Assembly: GCA_026014545.1 (NCBI GenBank)
Contig: JAOZIH010000001.1
Coordinates: 62,001-126,000 of the forward strand
Direction: 5' to 3'
DNA: 64,000 nt
DNA from: Candidatus Bathyarchaeota archaeon
GTDB taxonomy: Archaea > Thermoproteota > Bathyarchaeia > Bathyarchaeales > Bathycorpusculaceae
Shown: positions 26,506-34,899 of the stretch, piece after piece
Layout of the letters: every line of letters starts with the position of its first letter
Numbering within the stretch: the first letter of the stretch is position 1
Notes under the pieces: generated by a model
What the model saw: the letters and a program-made list of their open reading frames with translations, nothing else
Told to the model about the DNA's origin: nothing
Database searches by the model: none
Translations under genes and position numbers: made by a program

Positions 26506-27867
26506 TTATGGTTCTATGTGAACCGTGACCACTGTATTGCTAAACCGCTCTTTTATTGCATGCTCGATGCGCGATGCCGTGGTGTGCGCCTTTTTCAGCG
26601 ACACTTTCTTTGCGAAGCAGCAGTCTATATTCACGTAAACTTTGCCCTCCGCGCCATACGTTACTATACGCTTCGCATAAAACTCGTGCTCACCTTGCTC
26701 AGTTAACGTTTGAATTATATCCCGCAGCTCCTTCTCATCTATTTTCTGCACTTGTGTCTCTGAACCGTAGGGCTCCACATGAACTGACACATGCTCAAGC
26801 TGTTTTATCCCCGACTGAATGCGGTGTTCGATTTCCTCAGCGATTTTATGGGCTTCCTCTACCGACAAATGTGGATCCACGTATGCGTGAAGAGTCACAT
26901 AAAGTTTGCCGCCAGCATATACCGTGGCTACATCATGCACTTCGCTCACGTCATCAACCATTGCCAACTGCTCTATGCGTTGCTTTACACTTTCCTCTTC
27001 TTCTGAGGGCTCAATGTGAATTGCTATGGCAATGTTTCCAAACCGTTTTTTCAAGTCTTCCTCAATTTCAGAAGCCAAGCCATGGGCTTTATCAAGGCTC
27101 ATTAAGCTGGAAACTTGAAGCGCACATTCAGCAAAAATTTTTGAGCCCACTTTTCGCACCTTGAGGTCTCGGCAGCCGCGAACGCCCTCATGAGCTGAGA
27201 TTTCTCGCCTTAGCTGCTGAACAAGCCCCTCAGATGCTGCGTCGCTTAGTTCTTTTATACTGCCTCTTGCAAGCTTAACGCTCATATAGCTAAGCAAAGC
27301 ACCCAGCACTATCGATGACAGCGAATCACTCTGATTAAACCCAACCATGGATAGGCCGAACCCAAGAAAGGCAATCACCGTAGAGCTCAAATCAGCTAAA
27401 GCATGGTAAAATCCTGCTTTAACCGTGCTACTTTCGCTACCAGTAGCATTCCTGAAAATAGCCAGCCGCAAAATATCTATTGAAAAGGTGTAGCCTATGG
27501 CAATGAACCCCAAAAAGCCAAAGTCGGCATTCACTCCCTCGCCTTGAAGCAACTTCGCAATGGCCTCAAAAATTACGAAAACGCTAACTCCGATGAGCAC
27601 GATGCTGCCTAACAAGCCGCCTATAGACTCGAACTTTTCATGCCCATATGTATGCTCCTCATCTGGCGGCTTAAGCGACGCCTTAGTCGCTAAATAAAGC
27701 ATAACACCCGCCATAACGTCAAGCACCGCATGCAACCCGTCGCTGAGAATTGCTAAGCTAGACGCAAGCAGACCCAAAAGAACTTCGATAACCACCACGC
27801 TGACTATGGCAATTGTAGAAAATTTCAGGGCGCCAAGCTTGTAAGCGCCTTCTGAAGCAGCTGACAT
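26506..27867 (-). CDS. Cation diffusion facilitator with three tandem cytosolic domains
   Basis: A 453-residue divalent metal exporter. The N-terminal six-helix region (about 15-210) carries the two metal-site motifs: SDGLHAVLD in helix 2 and HALADLSS in helix 5. HxxxD at both points suggests zinc. After it come three copies of the ferredoxin-like cytosolic dimerisation domain (about 212-285, 290-363 and 375-453), each ending in a variant of VTVHIEP or VSVHVEP and containing a SL-x-KAH or SVEEAH helix. Ordinary CDF proteins have one. Extra domains could sense metal or add partners. Start taken at the ATG at 27867. Confidence 0.9.
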   Translation of the reverse strand: MSAASEGAYKLGALKFSTIAIVSVVVIEVLLGLLASSLAILSDGLHAVLDVMAGVMLYLATKASLKPPDEEHTYGHEKFESIGGLLGSIVLIGVSVFVIFEAIAKLLQGEGVNADFGFLGFIAIGYTFSIDILRLAIFRNATGSESSTVKAGFYHALADLSSTVIAFLGFGLSMVGFNQSDSLSSIVLGALLSYMSVKLARGSIKELSDAASEGLVQQLRREISAHEGVRGCRDLKVRKVGSKIFAECALQVSSLMSLDKAHGLASEIEEDLKKRFGNIAIAIHIEPSEEEESVKQRIEQLAMVDDVSEVHDVATVYAGGKLYVTLHAYVDPHLSVEEAHKIAEEIEHRIQSGIKQLEHVSVHVEPYGSETQVQKIDEKELRDIIQTLTEQGEHEFYAKRIVTYGAEGKVYVNIDCCFAKKVSLKKAHTTASRIEHAIKERFSNTVVTVHIEP

Positions 27868-28036
27868 CAACAATCAGACTATATGCACAGAGCAAGGGCG
27901 ATTTAAGAATTACGGGCAACATGCAAATTGTTATTCTTCAAAAACATTCACTTCTAAAGTTTCCCTTCGGAAAAACTTGGTGCAGTGCTATTTTTGGATA
28001 AAATTTTTAAGGCAAGTGAAACCAAAACAGTAAACC

Positions 28037-28050
28037 GCGATGCAAATCGC
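28037..28050 (+). promoter_or_regulatory. Leader hairpin of PQQ paralogue 3
   Basis: GCGAT-N4-ATCGC, with the same arms as in the leader of paralogue 2. It is flanked upstream by AAATTTTTAAGG and downstream by ATAGGAGAATCGAGA, aligning with AATTTAAAAGG and GTAGGAGAATGGAGA of that gene. The alignment also fixes the TTG at 28080 as the start. Confidence 0.5.
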
Positions 28051-28079
28051 ATCGCAAAAATATAGGAGAATCGAGAAGA

Positions 28080-30665
28080 TTGGGACTTTCAAAAAGAACC
28101 ATTGCTGCTGCAGTTTCTTTGTTTCTGATTTTCGCTATGACCACTTCAATAGCCATTTTACCCGTAGGCTGCCAAATTAACTGGGAAGGCCACTCAAAAT
28201 CATACGCGTACATCGGCGCTGTACCTAACCCCGCATATGTAGGCGAAGAAGTCTTACTTCACATAGGCATCACACGAGAACTACAGATCACCCAAGACGG
28301 CTGGAACGGTTTGACTGTTACCGTCACTAAGCCTGATGGCACTACTAAGACGCTTGGCCCGTTCCGCACTGACTCAACAGGCGGCACAGGCTACGTATTC
28401 ATACCTGACATGCCAGGCACCTACAAGCTGCAAACACACTTCCCCGCACAATGGTACAACTTCAGCCAATTTGATATATTCTCTGGGCAACAGCAAAACG
28501 TACGCATATACTATGAAGCTGACGACAGCCCAATACTGGAACTCCAAGTGTTGGAAGGAACTCCTACATATTGGCCCGGCGTTCCCCTTCCAACAGAATA
28601 CTGGACTCGCCCAATAGACAGCCAAAACCGCGAGTGGGCAGTAATCGCTGGAAGCTGGCTTGACCCTGGCGGCATCTATGGACAACAGGAAGCCAAAGGC
28701 CAGGAAGACGCGCCGGAAACAGCACATGTACTCTGGCAAAAACCGCTGCAAATAGGAGGATTGGCTGGGGGCGAACTTTCTGAGCCCGCGGCCATCTTTC
28801 CAGGAGACGCGTACGAAGGCAAATGGAGCAACAGCCTAGTTATAATGGGTGTGCTCATATACCAGAAGTTTGACAGTGTCGGAGGTAACTCCGTCGCCAA
28901 CTGGGTTGTTGCTGTTGACATACACACCGGCGAAGTACTATGGGAGAAGGAGCTCAAAAACCCAAATGGAAGCCGCGTAACACCCTTATTTGGACAAGTA
29001 ATGTACTGGAAGAGCTTTAACACGCAAGGTGTTCACGCATATCTATGGGCTGGAGTTTCCGGCGGATTCTTCGGCGCAGCACCAACCACTTGGGAAGCAT
29101 TTGACCCTTACACTGGACGATGGCTATTCACCTTTAGAAACGTGCCAAGCGGCAACCGCGTGCGCGGACCAAATGGGGAGATCATCATTTACACGGTTAA
29201 CCTGCAGAGAGGCTACATGACAATGTGGAATTCTACGGCTGTCATTAGCGCTTACTGGGGCACAACTGAGAACAGCCCCATGTTCGGCTCATGGCAGCCG
29301 CAAGGCAAAACCATTGACGCTACAGGCACAGTCCCCGTAACCTCAGCAACACCCTTTGGGCTAAATGGCTACCAGAAAAACATTACAATACCAAGAGGTT
29401 TGCCGGGAAGCGTCTCTTACGTTTTCCTTGAGGACACAGTATTTGGCTATTACCGAGGCAACACCATAGGCACATTCAGCACACTATCATACAATGATCC
29501 CCCATTCACAATATGGGCCTTCGACGCCAAAACAGGTAACCTGAAATTTAACAAAACCCACGCTGCGCCACCAGGAAACGTTAGTCTATCCGTCGCCGCT
29601 GCAAGCGTCGAAGACCGCGTTGTAGCTATTTGGTGCAAGGAACTCTGCCAATTCTGGGCATACAGCCTTGACACAGGCGAAAAGCTCTGGGGACCAACGG
29701 AACCACAGCATTATCTGGACATCTACGCAATGTATCCAACAATTAAATATGGAATACTCTATTCAAACGGCATGAGCGGAATAATGTACGCCTACAACGC
29801 CACGACAGGAAAACTGCTCTGGACATATTCGTACCCTGATCCATACCGCGAGACACTCTGGTCAAACTACTGGTCATCCCTAAGACCACGCATAATCGCT
29901 GACGGCAAAATCTACCTCGGCCAAAGCGAACACTCAGTCAACCAGCCGCAACCTCGCGGCGCACCATTCGTCTGCTTGAACGCAACAACAGGCGAAGTCA
30001 TATGGTCAATTTACGGCATGTTCCGACAAACCGACTGGGGCGGACCCGCAGTCATGGGTGACAGCATCATTGCAACCATGGACACATACAACCAAATGAT
30101 ATACGCCATTGGCAAGGGCCCAAGCAAAACCACAGTGACGGCATCTCCGAAGGTTTCTGTGCACGGCAATAAGGTGCTCGTTGAAGGCATGGTCACAGAC
30201 ATCTCACCAGCAACAGAAGATACTGTCATCCGAAAGCGGTTCCCGAACGGCGTTCCCGCAGTAGCAGATGAAAGCATGAGTGACTGGATGTTGTATGTGT
30301 ACAAACAGTTCTCGTGTCCAGCTGACGTGAGGGGCGTTGAAGTTGTTATTGAGGTGCTTGACCCCAACAACAACTATTATGAGGTTGCCAGAGCCACCAC
30401 GGATGGCAGCGGCTTCTACAGCGCCACCTTCACGCCACCAGTCCCCGGCAAATACACCATAATCGCCAAGTTCGTAGGCTCTAAGGCATACTACGGCTCG
30501 CATGCAGAAACAGCAGTGTTCGTCGAAGAGGCTCCTGCTGCTCCTGAACCTACACCCACGCCTGCGTCAATGACTGACATGTATGTGATGGGCTTCGGAA
30601 TAGGCATGATCGTCACTATCATCGTAGTCGGCTTACTGCTCTATTTGCTTCTTAGAAAAAGATGA
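28080..30665 (+). CDS. Secreted PQQ-type beta-propeller protein, membrane anchored (paralogue 3)
   Basis: An 861-residue intact member of the three-gene family. It has a signal peptide (GLSKRTIAAAVSLFLIF onward), an Ig-like domain (about 40-145), a central propeller with TGEVLWEKEL, TGRWLFTF and TGKLLWTYSY blades (about 190-680), a C-terminal Ig-like domain (about 700-825) and a membrane helix ending LLLRKR. It is predicted to be extracellular and anchored by the tail. The TTG start is supported by alignment of its leader with that of paralogue 2. It shares a 113-bp identical tract with that gene. Ligand and function are unknown; no dehydrogenase active site is visible. Confidence 0.85.
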   Translation: MGLSKRTIAAAVSLFLIFAMTTSIAILPVGCQINWEGHSKSYAYIGAVPNPAYVGEEVLLHIGITRELQITQDGWNGLTVTVTKPDGTTKTLGPFRTDSTGGTGYVFIPDMPGTYKLQTHFPAQWYNFSQFDIFSGQQQNVRIYYEADDSPILELQVLEGTPTYWPGVPLPTEYWTRPIDSQNREWAVIAGSWLDPGGIYGQQEAKGQEDAPETAHVLWQKPLQIGGLAGGELSEPAAIFPGDAYEGKWSNSLVIMGVLIYQKFDSVGGNSVANWVVAVDIHTGEVLWEKELKNPNGSRVTPLFGQVMYWKSFNTQGVHAYLWAGVSGGFFGAAPTTWEAFDPYTGRWLFTFRNVPSGNRVRGPNGEIIIYTVNLQRGYMTMWNSTAVISAYWGTTENSPMFGSWQPQGKTIDATGTVPVTSATPFGLNGYQKNITIPRGLPGSVSYVFLEDTVFGYYRGNTIGTFSTLSYNDPPFTIWAFDAKTGNLKFNKTHAAPPGNVSLSVAAASVEDRVVAIWCKELCQFWAYSLDTGEKLWGPTEPQHYLDIYAMYPTIKYGILYSNGMSGIMYAYNATTGKLLWTYSYPDPYRETLWSNYWSSLRPRIIADGKIYLGQSEHSVNQPQPRGAPFVCLNATTGEVIWSIYGMFRQTDWGGPAVMGDSIIATMDTYNQMIYAIGKGPSKTTVTASPKVSVHGNKVLVEGMVTDISPATEDTVIRKRFPNGVPAVADESMSDWMLYVYKQFSCPADVRGVEVVIEVLDPNNNYYEVARATTDGSGFYSATFTPPVPGKYTIIAKFVGSKAYYGSHAETAVFVEEAPAAPEPTPTPASMTDMYVMGFGIGMIVTIIVVGLLLYLLLRKR
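28350..28462. repeat. 113-bp tract identical (inverted) to 6481-6593
   Basis: Partner tract of PQQ paralogue 2 in the N-terminal Ig-like domain; differences resume immediately on both sides. Confidence 0.85.
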
Positions 30666-30748
30666 ATGCAGCAACAGAAAGCACATAAACTTCCCCCTTT
30701 TTCTTTTCAAGTTCTCAACCTATTACGCAGAAAATGCTGCTGTAGATT

Positions 30749-30994
30749 TCACTCATTAGGCAAATGGTCGCTTTGCGCTTTAGTTTTCCATCTAAACGAT
30801 AACAGTAACAACAAAGTTACCAACGCTAGAAATAGCCCGCCGAATATTGAGAGAGGTATCCTGAATATAGGTTCGCCGTGCAGAACCCTGTTTGAAGGGA
30901 GAGCCAGCGCGTATGATGCTATGAAGAGAGCAAAAAATATTGTACCTATTCCCTGCGTCAAAAATATTAGTGTGACAAGCAGGTTTCTCTTCAA
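30749..30994 (-). CDS. Small two-helix membrane protein
   Basis: An 81-residue protein with two hydrophobic helices (about 5-30 and 46-68) and a basic C-terminal tail (RWKTKAQ). The TTG start has GAGG eight bases upstream. I do not recognise a family. It lies alone between the PQQ gene and a convergent neighbour. The composition (K/R at membrane borders, no charged residues within helices) supports a real protein, though the evidence is modest. Confidence 0.45.
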   Translation of the reverse strand: MKRNLLVTLIFLTQGIGTIFFALFIASYALALPSNRVLHGEPIFRIPLSIFGGLFLALVTLLLLLSFRWKTKAQSDHLPNE

Positions 30995-31202
30995 TTGTGC
31001 AGCCTCGCTACGCGCTTAAGTATGCCCTGTTTTCCTTATAAGGCTGTTCTTTTTAGGATAGTGCTTGGAAAACCGCAATTATAATATACTCAACATGGCA
31101 AAATCACGCCTAAAGAGGATGGGCTGAAAAATAACAGAAGTAAATCGTCATCTACCGTTAAAACTTGGGCTTTTACTGGTTTCCCTTTCATGGTTCTCCT
31201 AT

Positions 31203-32039
31203 ATGCTCTATGAATTCGCTAACGGCATAATCAACCGCGGACCACTTGACGTATTTTTCATATTGATAACCGATGTGCCAGGCTGCATAGGCCTCGGTTT
31301 CAGAACAGCAGCGGGATTCATCGCCGTTGTCATCAGCCTATTCTACATCGCCAAAAAAGCCTTATCAAAACCAGAACTGCTGATGGCACTTCGACTGGTT
31401 GTGCTTTTTGAGGCGGGCTACTGGTTCCTAAGCTTCTTCATGTCCGGCATCTGGGGTCTCGTAGCATTTGCAGATCCATCCGTGGGATTCGGAGGGCTAA
31501 TCTTGATGACAATCATGAACACGCTGCCCTGCTTTGTGCAGTCAATAGGCCTCGTCAGCGTACTAATCAAGCTATTTCTGGAGTTAGCCCCAAACAAGCC
31601 GCCGAAGAACGCCATAAAATGGGGGTTGATTACAGGTGCTTTTTATGTTTTCGTTTTCTGGCTGAACAATACAGGCATGTGGATTGCTGCGCTGGTTGAA
31701 AAGGGCATAGACTACATCACGCTTTATCCCAGTAACATGTTCAGCTTCCTTTTCTCCACAGTAGGCCTTTATCTGCTGGCGCTTTACACGGCGTACTTCG
31801 CAAAGAAATCCATGCGTGCCGAATCCATAGAAATGATAAACTTGCACACCGTAGGCGCCATTGTAACGCTCGTCGGCCTATATTTTGGGACTAACTATGT
31901 TATGTGGATCTTCTTAGGCAGCGTCGGCGGATGGGGCTCATGGTACGCGTGGATTTTGGGGCACAATTTGGACCTGTGGACTATGTCGCTACCGCTTGTT
32001 GGGTTGCCTATGCTTTTTCAACCTAAATTAAAAAGCTAA
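31203..32039 (+). CDS. Polytopic membrane protein, N-terminus uncertain
   Basis: A 278-residue protein with seven or so hydrophobic segments and no family I recognise. From the ATG at 31203 it lacks an obvious first helix. The 25 codons upstream are open in the same frame and encode KLGLLLVSLSWFSY, a typical membrane helix. They are preceded by an in-frame TGA at 31125-31127, and before that by ATG GCA AAA at 31095 just after a TATA-like ATAATATAC. The sequence fits an original start at 31095 with a TGG (Trp) codon changed to TGA. Otherwise translation starts inside at 31203. Confidence 0.65.
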   Translation: MLYEFANGIINRGPLDVFFILITDVPGCIGLGFRTAAGFIAVVISLFYIAKKALSKPELLMALRLVVLFEAGYWFLSFFMSGIWGLVAFADPSVGFGGLILMTIMNTLPCFVQSIGLVSVLIKLFLELAPNKPPKNAIKWGLITGAFYVFVFWLNNTGMWIAALVEKGIDYITLYPSNMFSFLFSTVGLYLLALYTAYFAKKSMRAESIEMINLHTVGAIVTLVGLYFGTNYVMWIFLGSVGGWGSWYAWILGHNLDLWTMSLPLVGLPMLFQPKLKS

Positions 32040-32149
32040 TTCCGCTATGCATAGTTGCAAACGCTAAATTCTTCAATTTTGGCCAATAGTGGTTAAATAA
32101 GAGACTTTTTACCTAAATAATACGCGCCGAACTGAGGCAAAGAACTGCG

Positions 32150-34072
32150 ATGCTGATACAGGAAGTCATCTTGGAGAACTTCATGAGCTACGAGTACGCT
32201 AGGGTGCCCTTTAAACCAGGCGTGAACGTTATCTGCGGTCCGAACGGCGCTGGGAAATCATCACTGCTCTTGGCTATTTCCGTGGCGCTGGGGCAGTCTT
32301 ACACTGAGCGCTCAAGAAAACTAAGCGATCTGATTCGTTGGGGTAAAGACAGAGCGCGTGTTACGCTCATTTTGGATAATAGCAAGCGAGGCGGCAGGCG
32401 TCCAGTGCCTAAGTACAGCAAAGACCGAATTTTTCTAACCCGCGTTCTGCGCCGCGATGGCAAATACTGGTTTGAGCTGGAAAATCGCGCGGCCACGAAG
32501 GAGGATGTTGAACGCTTGCTGGGCAGATTCGGCGTTGACCCCGACAACATGCTTATTATTATGCACCAGAGCATGGTGGAACAGTTCACCGTGCTCTCCA
32601 GCGTGGAGAAGTTGCGCATGGTTGAGGCGGCTGTGGGTTTAGAACCGTTCCGCGAGAATGTGCTGGAGGCTCAGCGCAAATTAACGCGCATTCTCAGCCA
32701 GGAAGAGTCTGTCAGCAAGCTGCTTGAGTCGGCGGAGCAGACCTTGAGTTACTGGCGTGAGCAATACGAGCGTTATCAGGAGAAAAAGCAGCTGCAGACC
32801 AAACGGCGTTTCCTTGAGCGCGAGTCGGCGTGGGCTGAGGTGGAACGCCGCGAGAGCACGCTTAAAGCGTTGGAGGCAGAGCGGCACAGAAACGAGGAAA
32901 ATCTGAGCCGAGTTGAAGCTGAAATAAAAACTGTGAAGGGTGATCTGGAAAACTTGCAGAGCCAGCAGCGCACGTTAAGAGAGGCGCTAAAGGAGGCTTT
33001 CAGCGAGCGGTTGAGTTTTGAGCGTGAGATTGCCGAGAACGAAGCCACCTTAGCCTTGTGCGAGCAGCTGCTTACAGAGGCTTTGCTTCTGGAGTCGACG
33101 ATTCAGAAAAACTCAGGCCAGTTCAAACTGATGCGCAGTGAAAACTTGCGGGCAATGCTTGAAAATGCTAGGCGACATCTTTCAACGGTAAATTCAAGAT
33201 TGAAAGAAAATCAGGCTCGAATGCAAAGTTTGGAAGAAGACGCTGGCAAAGTGGCAGAGGAAATTTTAGATAACCGCGTTCAACTTGCTCTGCTGCAGTA
33301 TCGCAGAGAAACCGCCGTGACTGATTTAGAGCGAATAGACGCGGCGCTTAAAGAAGCAAAAGCCACCCTAAGCGAGGTTATCGCCAAGGCGGAGCAGACT
33401 GGCACCCGAATTGCCGTGCTGAAAAGCACCGCGGAAATTCAAGATGAAATCCGCGTTACAGAGGGGCATTTGGCGGCGCTTGCCGACGTTTCCGAGGATA
33501 TAGAACGCATGTACGAGTCTTACTCTAAGCTTTATCTGGAGTTAAAGGAGAAGGCGCAGCTGGTTGCCGAGAACCGCGAGAAGACTCTTGAAGAAGTGAA
33601 AGTGCGCATGGACGCATGGCGAAGCGTCATGCAGAGCTTGCTGGATCGCGTGAACCTTGAGTATCAGAAGATTCTGAGCCAGATGCTTGCGACGGGCGAG
33701 GTGCGGCTTGCCAACGGGCACGATATTGAAACTGCAGGCTTAGAGATTCTTGTAGGCTTTAAAGGCGGAAAACCCGTTCCTTTGGATTCTTACACTCAAA
33801 GCGGCGGCGAAAGAACCACGGCAACCATGAGCTTCCTTCTTGCGTTGCAGCAACATGTGCGCTCGCCGTTTAGGGCAGTGGATGAATATGACATTCACAT
33901 GGACCCCAGAAACAGGGAGATGATTGCACGCATGCTTTTGTCGCTGATAAAGGATGCCACCGCGCAGTATATCGTTATCACGCCAAGCCAAATTACTTTC
34001 GCACAGGAAAACGTGAACATCATCACGGTGCAGAATGTTGAAGGTAAATCAGTAGTCCGTGAGGTTACGTAG
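32150..34072 (+). CDS. Compact Smc5/6-like SMC ATPase
   Basis: A 640-residue SMC-family ATPase. The N-terminal head has Walker A CGPNGAGKSS (about 29-38) and a Q-loop region IIMHQSMVEQF. About 165-490 is heptad-rich coiled coil. The C-terminal head has TQSGGERTTATMSFLLALQ (signature, from about 549), Walker B FRAVDEYDIHMDPRNRE (D578, E579) and YIVITPSQI. The spelling QSGGER-x-x-x-TM-x-x-L-x-ALQ, PFR-x-VDE and MDPRNR is that of eukaryotic Smc5, and DEYDIHMD recalls Smc6; archaeal Smc has LSGGE and LFDEIDAALD-like motifs. There is no ~150-residue hinge and no CxxC zinc hook; the arms must meet in a very short turn near residue 310. It heads an overlapping operon with a kleisin-like and a KITE-like gene. 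The Smc5/6 assignment is by motif recall, not by alignment. Confidence 0.85.
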   Translation: MLIQEVILENFMSYEYARVPFKPGVNVICGPNGAGKSSLLLAISVALGQSYTERSRKLSDLIRWGKDRARVTLILDNSKRGGRRPVPKYSKDRIFLTRVLRRDGKYWFELENRAATKEDVERLLGRFGVDPDNMLIIMHQSMVEQFTVLSSVEKLRMVEAAVGLEPFRENVLEAQRKLTRILSQEESVSKLLESAEQTLSYWREQYERYQEKKQLQTKRRFLERESAWAEVERRESTLKALEAERHRNEENLSRVEAEIKTVKGDLENLQSQQRTLREALKEAFSERLSFEREIAENEATLALCEQLLTEALLLESTIQKNSGQFKLMRSENLRAMLENARRHLSTVNSRLKENQARMQSLEEDAGKVAEEILDNRVQLALLQYRRETAVTDLERIDAALKEAKATLSEVIAKAEQTGTRIAVLKSTAEIQDEIRVTEGHLAALADVSEDIERMYESYSKLYLELKEKAQLVAENREKTLEEVKVRMDAWRSVMQSLLDRVNLEYQKILSQMLATGEVRLANGHDIETAGLEILVGFKGGKPVPLDSYTQSGGERTTATMSFLLALQQHVRSPFRAVDEYDIHMDPRNREMIARMLLSLIKDATAQYIVITPSQITFAQENVNIITVQNVEGKSVVREVT

Positions 34073-34899
34073 TGCACTCCAAAAAAGAGCAAAAGAAACT
34101 TGGCAGAGAAAAACTGCAGCGCATTATAGAGATGTGCCTGGCAATTGAAAATCACACGGTAGACCCTTTCATGCTGGATGTTGACAACATACTTGCAATT
34201 GTCAAAGAGTATTTTCCGCAGTGGGAGCAAGCTGAAGAGCTTAACTTGGATGCAGAAGCCATTCACCATTTAGCCTCAGTTATAAAGCTCCAAAGCGAGT
34301 GGGTTAAGCACCGTAGCACATCGCTTTACACAGACCCATTTCTGCTTGAAGAAAAACTCACGCAGGCAACCAAAGAAGAAATGCTAAGCATATTCCTCAA
34401 GGCTTGGCATCCCATAGTTGAGCTGGAGCAGCTTAGCCTCCACAGCTTCGCTGAGGCGTTGCGGTACTGGGAAACGCTGGTGCCGCTTAAGGACAGGTGG
34501 CCTGAGCTGGCAGTTCCAGAAGTTGCCGCGGGCACCGCCACAAGAGACGAATTAGTTAAACAGCGCATTCTCAGCGACAAAGTCTTCTCGGAAGAGCTGG
34601 AATGCTATTGGCAAGAGCTGAAAGCGAAAGTTGGCGAGAAAGGTTCTGACGGAAAAATGCCATACTGGGACTTCATCGGCGCCGACACTTATGAGGAAAC
34701 GGTGCAGCGCGCTTTCCTGACAAGTTTTCTGGTAACCTACGGCTACGCCGCTTTGGAGATTCATCCTTTGGAGGAGGCTGTTTTCATTAAGCCGCTTGAA
34801 AAACCCTTATCGAAAATTAGCGCGCAACAGTTGATTTCAATTCCGATATCGGTTACTTTTGAGAATTGGCAAAAGTGGAAAAGAGGCGAATTAAAGTGA
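34072..34899 (+). CDS. Kleisin-like (ScpA/Nse4-type) protein
   Basis: A 275-residue protein. The N-terminal ~90 residues follow the ScpA pattern: HTVDPFMLDVDNILAIV, a middle helix, then LNLDAEAIHHLASVIKLQSE, which corresponds to the DPWDIDI and LLRIKSE parts of ScpA that bind the SMC neck. The C-terminal part (AFLTSFLVTYGYAALEIHPLEEAVF) resembles the kleisin winged helix that closes the ring on the other SMC head. The middle is helical and would carry the KITE-binding segment. The GTG start overlaps the SMC stop by one base and the gene overlaps the next by four. Similarity is judged by eye, so the kleisin assignment rests partly on the operon. Confidence 0.65.
   Translation: MHSKKEQKKLGREKLQRIIEMCLAIENHTVDPFMLDVDNILAIVKEYFPQWEQAEELNLDAEAIHHLASVIKLQSEWVKHRSTSLYTDPFLLEEKLTQATKEEMLSIFLKAWHPIVELEQLSLHSFAEALRYWETLVPLKDRWPELAVPEVAAGTATRDELVKQRILSDKVFSEELECYWQELKAKVGEKGSDGKMPYWDFIGADTYEETVQRAFLTSFLVTYGYAALEIHPLEEAVFIKPLEKPLSKISAQQLISIPISVTFENWQKWKRGELK

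Noticed and set aside
32150-34072. Rad50 homologue
   Set aside because: No CxxC zinc hook, no mre11 neighbour, and Walker B/D-loop (VDEYDIHMDPRNR) is not Rad50-like.
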